Assembly (NCBI GenBank): GCA_029194675.1
Contig: JARFXP010000001.1
Location: 1,418,501 to 1,482,500 of the forward strand
Source: Nitrospira sp.
GTDB lineage: Bacteria; Nitrospirota; Nitrospiria; Nitrospirales; Nitrospiraceae
DNA length: 64,000 bases
Reading direction: 5' to 3'
Shown here: positions 26,595 through 35,487 of the stretch, in pieces
How the letters are laid out: each line of letters starts with the position of its first letter
Position numbering within the stretch: position 1 is the stretch's first letter
The notes under the pieces: model-generated
Told to the model about the DNA's origin: nothing
The model's database searches: none
Seen by the model: the letters and a program-made list of their open reading frames with translations, nothing else
Made by a program: the position numbers and the translations under genes

Positions 26595-27491
26595 ATGATG
26601 CCCTTCCGGTTTCTGATCTTCCACAGAACATATTGTCTACCTGGGCTGCTTGTCGGCATGTTGGTCGGTTTGGGGCCGGTGGTTTCGGGATGCACCGAGC
26701 GACAGGAAGAACCGGTCGTCGCCTTGGTGAATGGTCGAGCCATTACTCAAACCGAATTCGACCTTCGCTGGGATGAGCTCTCCAAGGCCACACGCTCCCG
26801 CTATGAGAAGGAGGGTGGGAAGCGACGATTCCTGGACGAACTCATCACCCGAGAGTTGCTGATGCAGGAGGCCCGTCGCCAGGGCCTTGATCAGGACGAT
26901 ACGATTCGGGACAAGACCCAGCGGTATAAAGAGCAGCTGATCCTCGACGAACTGTTGAAAGACAAGCTCCAATCCAAGGTCGAGGTCACCCAGGCAGAAC
27001 TCGATGCCTACTACGAAAAGCACGCCAACCAACTATTGGATCCCTTGAAAGCCAATGTCTCGGTAATGCTCCTCTCCAATGTGTATGCCGCCAGAGACCT
27101 TGAAGCGCAGATGCATCGAGGCGGGAGTTTTGCCAAGTTTGCGCAGCGCTACTCAATCGATGAAAAAACGAAATCCAAGGGCGGTGAGCTCGGACCCTAC
27201 CGAAAAGGACTGGTCCCCCCCGAAGTCGATGCCATCATCCACACCCTCAAGATTGGGATGGTCAGTGCACCGATTAAGACCGACAACGGCTATTACTTGA
27301 TCATGCTGAGCCCGCTTGATGAAGCCATTCTCCAAGTTGATTTGGCGACGCACGAACGGCTCCGACAAGAATTACTGTCCGATAAGCGCCGCAAACGATT
27401 CGACGAGGTCATCGCCGATATTCGGGCAAATGCCGTGATTCGCTTCGCCGGGGCCTCTCGCCATATCACCGAGGACACCGGTAAACGCTAG
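26595..27491 (+). CDS. PpiC-type peptidyl-prolyl isomerase lipoprotein
   Basis: The protein is 298 aa from tandem ATGs at 26595/26598. The signal peptide ends at a lipobox (PVVSGC, Cys about 33), so it is predicted to be a lipoprotein facing the periplasm. A SurA-like N-terminal helical region (VVALVNGRAITQTEFDLRWD) precedes a rotamase domain (VSVMLLSNVYAARDLEA ... GGELGPYRKGLVPPEVDAII). This is the PrsA/PpiC parvulin arrangement that assists folding of exported proteins. It starts 25 bases after mfd and is followed by a second chaperone of the same class. Confidence 0.88.
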   Translation: MMPFRFLIFHRTYCLPGLLVGMLVGLGPVVSGCTERQEEPVVALVNGRAITQTEFDLRWDELSKATRSRYEKEGGKRRFLDELITRELLMQEARRQGLDQDDTIRDKTQRYKEQLILDELLKDKLQSKVEVTQAELDAYYEKHANQLLDPLKANVSVMLLSNVYAARDLEAQMHRGGSFAKFAQRYSIDEKTKSKGGELGPYRKGLVPPEVDAIIHTLKIGMVSAPIKTDNGYYLIMLSPLDEAILQVDLATHERLRQELLSDKRRKRFDEVIADIRANAVIRFAGASRHITEDTGKR

Positions 27492-27563
27492 CCTGGCTCG
27501 ATTCCACAGACGTATCGATTTCGTGTAGAATTGTCGATTCTAGCGCTATCAGGTGGAAGGATC

Positions 27564-28568
27564 ATGAAACGCGTTTCGCTCCGATCGGACAGGCTGGTCC
27601 GATTCAAGTTGCCGTTAGTCTTGCTGGTAATCTGGTCCTGGCCTCCAGCCTTTTCAGCTGCTCATCTGCAGGATCGCATCGTCGCCATCGTCAATTCCGA
27701 ATTGATCATGTTGTCTGATGTGAAGCGCGAGTTTGAAATGGAGCAAGAACGGCTTTCCCGCGAGCACCGTGGGAACGACCTCCCCCTGCGGTTGAAAACA
27801 GCGGAGTACATGGCCTTGACCAAGCTCATCGAGCGGCGGTTGCAACTGCAGGAAGCCAAGGCCAAAAAAGTTGAGGTCTCAGACCTGGAAGTGAAACAAG
27901 CCCTTGAACAGATGCAGCGGCAAGGCAGTCCCTTCAACATCACCAATGCGAATCATGTGCAGAACGTGCGCGATCAGCTCCTCCTCATGAGAGTCGTGGA
28001 CATGCATATTCGCGGCAACATTAGCGTCGGTGACTCCGAGATCAAGCGGTTCTACCAAGAGCATCGTGACCGATTCGCCGTTCCAGAAGAGTACCAACTG
28101 AGCCAGATCATCATTCATCCGCGTTCCTCCGACGGATTGGCCGAGGCCTTGACCAAAGCGCGCCGAGCCATGGACGACTTGAAGCGAGGAGAGAAATTTG
28201 AGGATGTTGCCATGCAGCATTCCGACGGCGCCAATGCCTTGCAAGGCGGACGACTCGGATGGGTCCGACAGGGGGAACTCCTACCCGTCATCGAACAAGC
28301 AGTCGCCCACCTCGTGCTGGGAGGAATCTCCGAAATCATCGAAAGCCCTGAGGGAATCCAGATTATCCGCATGGATGACAGAAAACCGAAACAGTTTCGT
28401 CGATACGAGGACGCACGTCGGGAGATTCAGGAACTGGTCTATCAGCAGAAGAGCGATGCCATGTATCAATCCTGGCTCATTGATCTCAAGAACAAAGCCT
28501 ACATCGAGATTAAGTTCGATCAAGCTGCCGAAAAAGAGCAGCCACAGTCTGTGCGGTCGACACCATGA
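27564..28568 (+). CDS. surA: SurA-like periplasmic chaperone/peptidyl-prolyl isomerase
   Basis: The protein is 334 aa from the ATG at 27564, preceded by GGTGGAAGG. A Sec signal peptide (PLVLLVIWSWPPAFSAAH) is followed by the SurA N-domain signature (DRIVAIVNSELIMLSDVKRE), a helical chaperone region, and one parvulin domain (YQLSQIIIHPRSSDG ... LQGGRLGWVRQGELLPVIEQ). E. coli SurA has two rotamase domains; this shorter form has one. It should assist outer-membrane protein assembly. Its tandem position after another PpiC-type gene suggests a small periplasmic folding operon. Confidence 0.88.
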   Translation: MKRVSLRSDRLVRFKLPLVLLVIWSWPPAFSAAHLQDRIVAIVNSELIMLSDVKREFEMEQERLSREHRGNDLPLRLKTAEYMALTKLIERRLQLQEAKAKKVEVSDLEVKQALEQMQRQGSPFNITNANHVQNVRDQLLLMRVVDMHIRGNISVGDSEIKRFYQEHRDRFAVPEEYQLSQIIIHPRSSDGLAEALTKARRAMDDLKRGEKFEDVAMQHSDGANALQGGRLGWVRQGELLPVIEQAVAHLVLGGISEIIESPEGIQIIRMDDRKPKQFRRYEDARREIQELVYQQKSDAMYQSWLIDLKNKAYIEIKFDQAAEKEQPQSVRSTP

Positions 28569-28575
28569 GTAGCGA

Positions 28576-29196
28576 TCAAGAAATGTCTGCGGGACGTCTT
28601 CCGACCACCTCGCGTAGAACTCCCCACACCCGGTCCCGTCCGTCCCCGGTCTCCGACGAATAGGGAATCAACAGTTCGCCGTCGGCGAGTCCTAAGGCCC
28701 GATGTGTCTGCCTCAGAGTACGCACCCGTTCGCTCGCCTTCACTTTGTCGACCTTGGTCGCCACAACCAGGGGATTCCGACGGATTGAACGGAGCCACGC
28801 AATGGTCTGACAATCCTGGTCGGTCACGATCCGACTGTCTACCAATAACACGACTCCGCACAGCAAGGCTCGACCGACGAGATAGTCTTCGATCAACGGT
28901 CCCCACTGGGTGCGGACGGATCTCGACACTTTGGCGAATCCGTAGCCGGGTAGATCCACGAGGTGGAATTGTGAAAGACCTGGGTCGGAAGTCGAGACCA
29001 GAAACACGTTCACGGCTCTCGTCTTTCCAGGCGTCCGGCTGACTTTTGCCAGGTCTCGCCGATTCAGCAACGAATTGATCAACGATGATTTGCCCACGTT
29101 GGAGCGTCCCACAAAGGCAATTTCTCGAAGCTGGCCGGACGGAAATTGTTCTGGAGTGACGCAACTTTTGATAAACTCAGCTCCGAAGATTTTCAT
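28576..29196 (-). CDS. engB: Ribosome-biogenesis GTPase EngB/YihA
   Basis: This encodes 206 aa of the TrmE-Era-EngA-YihA-Septin class. GTPase motifs: G1 GRSNVGKSSLIN (about 30-41), the G2 Thr in SRTPGKTRAVN, G3 DLPGYGFAK, G4 TKVDK and G5-like YSSETGDG. EngB assists large ribosomal subunit assembly. The gene ends seven bases from surA (convergent) and its start codon overlaps the upstream region of mtgA (divergent). Confidence 0.95.
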   Translation of the reverse strand: MKIFGAEFIKSCVTPEQFPSGQLREIAFVGRSNVGKSSLINSLLNRRDLAKVSRTPGKTRAVNVFLVSTSDPGLSQFHLVDLPGYGFAKVSRSVRTQWGPLIEDYLVGRALLCGVVLLVDSRIVTDQDCQTIAWLRSIRRNPLVVATKVDKVKASERVRTLRQTHRALGLADGELLIPYSSETGDGRDRVWGVLREVVGRRPADIS

Positions 29197-29212
29197 GCCA
29201 TCAGGCCGATCG

Positions 29213-30019
29213 ATGGATGCAAGACGGAAGGCACATCACAGTCCGACCTTTCTGCGCCACTACACATACGATCCTCCCTCGCCCAAGTCAACCGGCCGAC
29301 GCAGAGCGACCCCTGTTCTTCTCTGGAGCACCCTGCTCATTCTACTTCCGTTAGGCATCCTTGCGCTGAGCTGGCTCAGCACTCTTCCCGACACAGACCT
29401 CCTTGTAAGGACCAACCCGACATCGACGGCGCTCATGGACCATCGGCTGGCAAGAGCGGCCGAGCAGGGACGCACCGACAAGCGACAATGGATCTGGACA
29501 CCTTTGAGCCGAATCGCACCGGAATTGCAACGTGCCGTGATCGCAGCAGAGGACGCTTCGTTCTTTGTCCATGAAGGATTCGATTGGGAAGGCATCCGCG
29601 ACGCCGCGCTGTACAATCTGGAAGCGGGGGAACTAAAACGAGGCGGGAGCACTATCACGCAGCAGCTGGCGAAGAATCTGTATCTGTCATCAGAACGTTC
29701 GCTGTTCCGCAAGGTCCGTGAAGCCTTGATCACCCGCTCGCTTGAACACCGGCTGACCAAGACACGTATCCTCGAACTGTACCTCAATGTCGCAGAATGG
29801 GGGCGCGGCGTGTATGGGGCGGAAGCCGCAGCTCGTCATCACTTTGGGAAATCTGCCTCTGACCTGACCGCGGACGAATCTGCCTGGCTGGCCGCTATTC
29901 TACCCAGTCCCCAACGTTACGATCCTATCCGGAAAACTGCTTTCCTCACCCGCCGGCACCAACGTATCCTTGGTTGGATGGAGAAGGTCGCCGTGTCATC
30001 CCACAAACGCCTTCAATAA
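29213..30019 (+). CDS. mtgA: Monofunctional peptidoglycan glycosyltransferase MtgA
   Basis: This encodes 268 aa, with the start taken at ATG 29213; an alternative in-frame ATG at 29195 overlaps the engB start codon. One membrane anchor (VLLWSTLLILLPLGILALSW) precedes the GT51 domain. Catalytic motif 1 is AVIAAEDASFFVHEGFDWEG with the conserved Glu; motif 2 is RGGSTITQQLAKNL; then RILELYLNVAEWGRGVYGAE. There is no transpeptidase domain. It polymerises lipid II into glycan strands at the inner membrane. Confidence 0.92.
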   Translation: MDARRKAHHSPTFLRHYTYDPPSPKSTGRRRATPVLLWSTLLILLPLGILALSWLSTLPDTDLLVRTNPTSTALMDHRLARAAEQGRTDKRQWIWTPLSRIAPELQRAVIAAEDASFFVHEGFDWEGIRDAALYNLEAGELKRGGSTITQQLAKNLYLSSERSLFRKVREALITRSLEHRLTKTRILELYLNVAEWGRGVYGAEAAARHHFGKSASDLTADESAWLAAILPSPQRYDPIRKTAFLTRRHQRILGWMEKVAVSSHKRLQ

Positions 30020-30026
30020 GGCTCGA

Positions 30027-30464
30027 CTAGATTTCCTCGGCGTCGCCAACCTGGCCGTGATCTGCTTCTCCGAAGATGGCCGATTCGTGGGTGTAGTGTT
30101 TGAATTCAAGCAAGTTGTGGGACAGGTCTTCTAGAAAGAAGGTACGGTGTTCGATGCGTGTGCCTGGAAAACGCACGCGTGGCTGCTGATAGAAGGAAAG
30201 GCCTTTCGCCTTGGCTCGATCTGCCAGCGTTTGCCACTCCTCGTGCGAGAGAAATACCAGTCCGAAATGACGGGGATAGATTCCCTGCTGCTTCGAGGGT
30301 TGATTCGGCACGACATGCGCAACGAGCTGATGACCAGCCAGACCAAGCGTGACCGCCTGCTTTGTGCGACGTCCGATAGTACAGCCGAGACCATCTACGT
30401 AGAACCGAAGCGTGGCTTCCACGTCGTGAATCGGAAAGGCGAGGTGAAAGATACTATTATTCAT
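30027..30464 (-). CDS. VOC-superfamily (glyoxalase/dioxygenase-like) protein
   Basis: This encodes 145 aa. The vicinal-oxygen-chelate fold is indicated by FHLAFPIHDVEATLRFYVDG at the N-terminus (metal His of HLAF) and by the second module HFGLVFLSHEEW ... RTFFLEDLSHNLLEFKHY, where the FLEDLSHNLLEF block supplies the usual Glu ligand. Substrate is unknown. The start overlaps the stop of the upstream asparaginase-family gene by four bases, so the two are translationally coupled. Confidence 0.85.
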   Translation of the reverse strand: MNNSIFHLAFPIHDVEATLRFYVDGLGCTIGRRTKQAVTLGLAGHQLVAHVVPNQPSKQQGIYPRHFGLVFLSHEEWQTLADRAKAKGLSFYQQPRVRFPGTRIEHRTFFLEDLSHNLLEFKHYTHESAIFGEADHGQVGDAEEI

Positions 30465-31345
30465 CGAAATCTGTCCCTCACTGTCGGTTCTTGCTTACCG
30501 TCCCACCATCCTGCAGTCATATGTGGTGTGACATGCTCAATGACAAATCGACCATTCGGAGCAAGAACTAACGCCCCGGCAGCCCCCTGTACTCTTGTGA
30601 CCAACCGCTTCAGAACCGCTCGCACAACGGTTGCCGGTGTCGTTCCGCAAGCTAAACGATCGCAGATTTCCTTTGCCACGGCAATCCGTATAATCCCCTC
30701 GCCCCATCCCGTCATCGACACTGCGCCTGTCTCATTATCCGCATACACCCCACAGCCGATGATCGGCGTGTCCCCGACTCGCCCAGGCAACATGCGATCG
30801 ATCCCACCGGTCGAGGCACCGGCTGCGACCGTCCCGGTTCGATCGAGAGCGACGGCTCCAACTGTCCCATGCCGATCCCGCGCCGATCTCTTCCGCTTAA
30901 GCATCGCCCCATAGGACAACTGTCGAGGTATTGTCCCAAGCCGGTGGTGCTCCATCCTGTAATACCTGGCGAACTTCGTCGCCAAAGGCCCCACGAGCAA
31001 CACATGATCTGTTTCTTCCATCACGAGGCGCGCTGCAGTGATCGGATGTACAATTCCTTCGATAGAAGCCACCGCCCCGGCTTGCAGGCTATCCCCTTCC
31101 ATGATGGATGCATCCATCCGCTGCACGCCATCTAACTGGAGTCGCGATCCTTTCCCGGCATTGAAGAGGCCGCTGCCCTCCAGGACACGAATGGTGTGTT
31201 CAACGGCAATAAGCGACGAGCTGCCGCGATCCAGGAGATGATAGCCGACTTGCAAGGCGGCATGCAGGCAGGCGGCTTGTGGTGAGGTCATTGCGCGAGA
31301 GCCTGCGCCCCCGTGCGCGAGAATGATGGGACGGACAGTTTTCAA
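30461..31345 (-). CDS. iaaA: Isoaspartyl peptidase / L-asparaginase (N-terminal nucleophile hydrolase)
   Basis: This encodes 294 aa. Family signatures: start PIILAHGGAGSR, the substrate-loop FNAGKGSRLQLDGVQRMDAS, and the autoprocessing site RHGTVGAVALD, with Thr161 as the new N-terminal nucleophile. The following TGGIDRMLPGRVGDTPIIGC is typical of the beta subunit. The enzyme removes isoaspartyl residues from dipeptides or hydrolyses asparagine. It overlaps the VOC gene and the upstream unknown gene by four bases each, forming a three-gene unit. Confidence 0.93.
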   Translation of the reverse strand: MKTVRPIILAHGGAGSRAMTSPQAACLHAALQVGYHLLDRGSSSLIAVEHTIRVLEGSGLFNAGKGSRLQLDGVQRMDASIMEGDSLQAGAVASIEGIVHPITAARLVMEETDHVLLVGPLATKFARYYRMEHHRLGTIPRQLSYGAMLKRKRSARDRHGTVGAVALDRTGTVAAGASTGGIDRMLPGRVGDTPIIGCGVYADNETGAVSMTGWGEGIIRIAVAKEICDRLACGTTPATVVRAVLKRLVTRVQGAAGALVLAPNGRFVIEHVTPHMTAGWWDGKQEPTVRDRFR

Positions 31346-31908
31346 TTCAAGAGCAGATCCCGGGTCTTCTGATAGACAGGATTTTGCATGCGTTCCAGAT
31401 CGGACCGCACAAATCCAAGACCTGTCACGCAGAGTTCGAAGTTCTCGGATAATTTTTGAAACAAGGGCAAATTGGTTTCGGCATCATCGCGGCCTATTTG
31501 CGCCACGATCCCGTAGGACCGTTTGCCCGTTTTCACATAGTCCACAAGGAAGTCCTTGTGATAAATCGGGCCGGCCGTCTTGAGCCGACGAAGATACTCT
31601 GGAAAGAGTCCGGCCATGAACAGAGTGAAATCCCCAATGTGACGATGGACATCCCGTTCACGGTCCAGCGACTGGGCTTCGAGCATCACTTCCGATTCAA
31701 AAAGCAAATCGACGACGTTATCGACCGGCTGGTTCTGCCGATTTCTGATCTTATAGAGCTGATCCGTATGAGTGAAATCGACCAAGAGATTGGAGACGTA
31801 CGATGTGACCTTGGCGTCAGGCCATCCAAGGTGTTCCGTGAAGCTCTTTTCGGTTAATGCGCCGAAGAGTTGCCGGAGCGGGTGTCGTGGTGGAACTTGA
31901 GTGCCCAT
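31342..31908 (-). CDS. Conserved hypothetical protein, about 188 aa
   Basis: The start is set at the ATG at 31908 because a strong AGGAGG sits seven bases upstream; the frame is open 18 codons further. The protein has no signal peptide or membrane helix. It is mostly helical, with conserved-looking blocks PDAKVTSYVSNLLVDFTHTD and HIGDFTLFMAGLFPEYLRRL and a C-terminal helix ending VYQKTRDLLLN. I recognise no domain. It overlaps iaaA by four bases, so it is probably co-expressed with iaaA and the VOC gene. Confidence 0.75.
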   Translation of the reverse strand: MGTQVPPRHPLRQLFGALTEKSFTEHLGWPDAKVTSYVSNLLVDFTHTDQLYKIRNRQNQPVDNVVDLLFESEVMLEAQSLDRERDVHRHIGDFTLFMAGLFPEYLRRLKTAGPIYHKDFLVDYVKTGKRSYGIVAQIGRDDAETNLPLFQKLSENFELCVTGLGFVRSDLERMQNPVYQKTRDLLLN

Positions 31909-32026
31909 CTCCACCTCCTGCGAAGGCCCGATGAGGCTTGAGCTCAGTATACCAGATCTCACCTACGAACCGGTTTCCATTCTTGTTGATCCTATCGGAC
32001 CTCCGACAGCCGACCTTGAGTCCAAA

Positions 32027-32488
32027 CTAGCGCCCTTCCCTGCTGTCTACCACGAACGTTACCGGCCCGTCGTTCACCAAGGTCAGTTGCATATGCGCAG
32101 CAAAGATACCGGTTTCAACCGACGTTCCGCCTGCCTGCAGATCAGCCGCCACCTGTTCATAGAGGCGCTTGGCTAGGTCAGGAGGAGCAGCGTCATCAAA
32201 GCTGGGGCGACGTCCGTTGTCAGTCCTGCCTAACAGAGTGAATTGAGAGACCAACAGGACAGCGCCACCTACATCCGTCAGCGATCGATTCATTTTCCCT
32301 TGTTCATCGGCGAAGATCCGGAGGCTCCGAATCTTCTCGACCACATATACTGTATCCGACTCATTATCTCCTTTCGCAACGCCCAACAAGACCATCAAAC
32401 CATGGTGGATCCGGCCTACGACTTTACCATCAACCTCGACGGAAGCACGAGTGACGCGCTGAAGGACCACTCTCATCGCTTTGGTCAT
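32027..32488 (-). CDS. dtd: D-aminoacyl-tRNA deacylase
   Basis: This encodes 153 aa with the two cross-subunit motifs of [20 protein letters not shown] (SQFT, about 82-98) and [11 protein letters not shown] (the NxPxT-type motif). The N-terminus contains [20 protein letters not shown], so a start four codons later (32476) is equally possible. The chosen ATG overlaps the ogt stop as ATGA. DTD removes D-amino acids and glycine mischarged on tRNAs. Confidence 0.93.
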   Translation of the reverse strand: MTKAMRVVLQRVTRASVEVDGKVVGRIHHGLMVLLGVAKGDNESDTVYVVEKIRSLRIFADEQGKMNRSLTDVGGAVLLVSQFTLLGRTDNGRRPSFDDAAPPDLAKRLYEQVAADLQAGGTSVETGIFAAHMQLTLVNDGPVTFVVDSREGR

Positions 32489-33003
32489 CCTCGCTGCAAT
32501 TGAGACAATGTCCCTTCAAGAGCCAGCAATTTTCGTTTCATGGACAGCCCACCGGAGAACCCACCGAGCGATGCGTCGTGAGCCACGATCCGGTGACAGG
32601 GGATGACGATCGGAATTGGATTCGCACCAACCGCGTTGCCGACCGCTCGGGCGTAGTGCCTGCCTCCGACCCGTGAGGCAATCCATTGATATGAACGGAG
32701 TTTGCCGTAAGGCACCCGCAGTAACGTCCGCCATACTTGTCGTTGGAACGATGTTCCTTCCGAGAAATCGAGCGGCACATCAAAGGTATTCCGTTTCCCG
32801 GAAAGATAAGCGAGAAGCTGGTGGCGCGCCGTTTCCAGTCGCGCGGACTCTCCTTGTTGCAACGGTTCATCCGACTGTGCTCTGAGATCAAACTCGACAG
32901 CCCGCTTCGAGCGTTTCGGCAATACAATCGCTTGAATCCCTTTCCGGGACTCCACGATTCCCATCCAACCCCATGGCGAATGAAAGATCATTGCTCGCTG
33001 CAT
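32485..33003 (-). CDS. ogt: Methylated-DNA--protein-cysteine methyltransferase (Ogt-type)
   Basis: This encodes 172 aa. The active-site block [20 protein letters not shown] carries the acceptor Cys of PCHR and the following helix-turn-helix glycine loop. The upstream DNA-binding segment [20 protein letters not shown] is also typical. The protein repairs O6-alkylguanine by irreversible alkyl transfer to itself. It lies between murJ and dtd, coupled to dtd by ATGA overlap. Confidence 0.94.
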   Translation of the reverse strand: MQRAMIFHSPWGWMGIVESRKGIQAIVLPKRSKRAVEFDLRAQSDEPLQQGESARLETARHQLLAYLSGKRNTFDVPLDFSEGTSFQRQVWRTLLRVPYGKLRSYQWIASRVGGRHYARAVGNAVGANPIPIVIPCHRIVAHDASLGGFSGGLSMKRKLLALEGTLSQLQRG

Positions 33004-33016
33004 AGCTCGCTCCTTA

Positions 33017-34630
33017 TTATCCCGTCAATCGATTCAACTTTCTACGCACCATCCCCCACACCACGCCGAGTTCCTCGGATCGAAACAACGTATGGACCGC
33101 GAGATATCCACCGACACTCAACCCGATAGCGGCGACAAGCATCGCGGATTTCGTGACCCATTCGGCAGGATGCCTCCATACCTGTGCCCCAGATGTCCAC
33201 CAGCATGCGATCACCAGCGGAATACATGCGACCAGGACTCGAAGGGAAGACCGTCCCACCGCTCTCCAGTCAACTCCGCCTAGTCTACGGTTCAATACCG
33301 CCACCAGAATGATTCCGTTTACCATGGACGCCAGTGCCGTGGCGAGTGCCAACCCCGCCGTACCCAGAAAAGACATCAACGCCAGCGAGAAGAGGATATT
33401 CGCACCCAACGCGACCGCCGCCGAGATGGCTGGCGTCTTGGTATCTTGCAGTGAATAGAACGCCGTGACGATGATACGAACCCCTCCGAATGCCCACAAG
33501 CCGACGGCGTAGCAGAGGACCGCCAGCGCCGTTTCAGCAGTATCTTGAGCAGTGAATGTGCCATGCTCGAAAAAGAGATGCACGATCGGAGTGCGTAACA
33601 AGATTAACCCCACCATCGCCGGCACGATGATGAAGAGGATCATTCGCAGACCGAACCCGAGCGTGGTGCGCAGTTCCTCCAACGCGCCTCTGGCCGCTTG
33701 TGACGATAACGTCGGCAGAATCGCCGTCGCCAACGCGACCCCGAAGATGCCCAGTGGAAATTGGATCAGCCGCATGCCGTAAAACAGATAGGTCGGTCCG
33801 CCGGCGAAGAACGACGCCAACACCGTGCTTACCGTCAGATTGATCTGAGTCACGGACAGGCCGAGCAGCGTGGGTACCATCAGCATGCCGATCCGCCGCA
33901 GGCCCGGATGGCCAGGCTCGAATCGGAAGCCGAACAGCAATCCCCGCAGTTTCAGGCTGGGAAGCTGCATGGCGAACTGGGCCGCGCCTCCCGCCACCAC
34001 GCCGATCGCCACCCCAATGATCGGTTCTTGCAGAAGCGGAGCCAGCCACACGGCGCCGACGATGATGAAGACATTCAGGAAAAGCGGCGAGAAGGCCGGT
34101 GCTGCAAAAGCTCGTACCGAGTTCAGAATGCCCATGGCTAACGCCGCCAAGCTGATGAACAGAAGGTAGGGAAACATGACGCGGGCGAGCAGCGTCGTGA
34201 GCGCGAGTTTTTCGGGATTGTCCTGAAATCCTGGCGCGAGCAACTGGACGAGCCAGGGAGCGGCCAAAATCCCGACCATCGTCACCAGCGTGACGATGGT
34301 CAAGAGCGTCGTGAAGACCGCACTGGCCAGTTCCCAGGCATCCTGGTTGCTCCGCGTCGTCCGATATTCCGTGTACACGGGAATGAAGGCCGACGACATC
34401 GACCCCTCGGCAAACAGCTCGCGGAGGAGGCTGGGGATGCGGAACGCGATGAAAAAGGCGTCCGCCGCCGGTGTCGCGCCGAACAATCTGGCCAACACCA
34501 TGTCGCGGATGAAGCCGAGGATACGACTGGAAAACGTGGCGACGCCGATCACCCCAGCCGCTTTGACGACTGATTGATTCTCGTCCTGCAGCTTGGTTGG
34601 AGCACCGGCCGAGACGGTGGGCTCTGACAT
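33017..34630 (-). CDS. murJ: Lipid II flippase MurJ (MviN)
   Basis: This encodes 537 aa with about 14 membrane segments and the MurJ N-terminal signature (AGVIGVATFSSRILGFIRDM, then LARLFGATPAADAFFIAFRI). The segment FAEGSMSSAFIPVYTEY is strongly conserved in the family. It moves lipid II across the inner membrane for peptidoglycan synthesis. Together with mtgA nearby it adds to a cell-wall theme, although the two are not in one operon. Ogt follows 13 bases downstream. Confidence 0.96.
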   Translation of the reverse strand: MSEPTVSAGAPTKLQDENQSVVKAAGVIGVATFSSRILGFIRDMVLARLFGATPAADAFFIAFRIPSLLRELFAEGSMSSAFIPVYTEYRTTRSNQDAWELASAVFTTLLTIVTLVTMVGILAAPWLVQLLAPGFQDNPEKLALTTLLARVMFPYLLFISLAALAMGILNSVRAFAAPAFSPLFLNVFIIVGAVWLAPLLQEPIIGVAIGVVAGGAAQFAMQLPSLKLRGLLFGFRFEPGHPGLRRIGMLMVPTLLGLSVTQINLTVSTVLASFFAGGPTYLFYGMRLIQFPLGIFGVALATAILPTLSSQAARGALEELRTTLGFGLRMILFIIVPAMVGLILLRTPIVHLFFEHGTFTAQDTAETALAVLCYAVGLWAFGGVRIIVTAFYSLQDTKTPAISAAVALGANILFSLALMSFLGTAGLALATALASMVNGIILVAVLNRRLGGVDWRAVGRSSLRVLVACIPLVIACWWTSGAQVWRHPAEWVTKSAMLVAAIGLSVGGYLAVHTLFRSEELGVVWGMVRRKLNRLTG

Positions 34631-34769
34631 GGACCGGATTCTAGCGGAACGATCGCAGGCCGTCTATCGATGCGGCGATTTCATTGCGCTACTCTGCTAG
34701 GCACAAAAGGCATTTGTCGTAACGGGCTTCGGCTTCTCTTGACCGGAACCCTCGAAATAGACGCCCATA

Positions 34770-35132
34770 TCAAATTCCATTGCGATCCTGATCGAGGTCA
34801 AGGACTTCGATAAGGACCTCGTGAATCCGTACCATGAGTGTGGCTGAGAGTTTGGTCAAAGGGCCTTCGACCAAGCGGCGATTGTCGATTGCGCGTAGTT
34901 GATCGATCAGTAAATCGGAGGTGCGGCGAAGACGTCCGGCGGCGGGGACACGAATACGCAAAGGTTCAGCACCCTCAATCAGCACAGTCGTCAACGGAAC
35001 GACGAGTGTGGAGGGATGTTGCGCGTCAAGCAATGCTTGGGCCTGGACGATCAGAACCGGTCGTGTCTTGCCCGGCTCAGTCCCACGTTTCGGATCAAGA
35101 TCAGCCAGCCACACTTCTCCTCGGTTAAGCAT
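34770..35132 (-). CDS. MazF/PemK-family toxin
   Basis: The protein is about 120 aa from the ATG at 35132. MazF features: LNRGEVWLADLDPKRGTEPG at the N-terminus, KTRPVLIVQ, and the hydrophobic core strand STLVVPLTTVL. MazF proteins are sequence-specific endoribonucleases. The start overlaps the last codons of the upstream ribbon-helix-helix gene by eight bases, the normal antitoxin-toxin order. The frame extends eight codons further upstream, but that would run deeper into the antitoxin. Confidence 0.9.
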   Translation of the reverse strand: MLNRGEVWLADLDPKRGTEPGKTRPVLIVQAQALLDAQHPSTLVVPLTTVLIEGAEPLRIRVPAAGRLRRTSDLLIDQLRAIDNRRLVEGPLTKLSATLMVRIHEVLIEVLDLDQDRNGI

Positions 35133-35361
35133 CGGGGGTCTGTTCGACGGCGGCAAACTCGCGATTGACGCGGAGGCTTTCCTTGCGCACTTTCTTTGAG
35201 GCTTCGGCCAAACGTCGCGCCCGGAGTATTGTCTGCGTCTGTCGATTCATGCGCTCGATCGCTCGGCGGATATAGGCGGCTCGGGATAGATGAAGGGTAT
35301 CCGCGCAACGACGACTGGCCTCCAAAACGTCTTCCGGTAGTTTTAGCAAGATGGCTCCCAT
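35125..35361 (-). CDS. Ribbon-helix-helix antitoxin of the MazF pair
   Basis: The protein is 78 aa from the ATG at 35361, preceded by a GGAGG ribosome site. The N-terminal strand-helix-helix (GAILLKLPEDVLEASRRCAD, then SRAAYIRRAIERM) is a CopG/MetJ-type DNA-binding fold. The C-terminal tail is basic and helical and would wrap the toxin. It probably represses its own promoter, which should lie in the AT-rich stretch at 35380-35420. Confidence 0.88.
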   Translation of the reverse strand: MGAILLKLPEDVLEASRRCADTLHLSRAAYIRRAIERMNRQTQTILRARRLAEASKKVRKESLRVNREFAAVEQTPDA

Positions 35362-35487
35362 CGGTTCCTCCGTGCATATCTTATTGTGATATGCGTACAT
35401 GATATCTCAATACAGCACACCAACGCAAACGCATAGGTGTTACAAAGGTAATGCTATTCATCCATACTTTAACGGAGGACAAAGGCA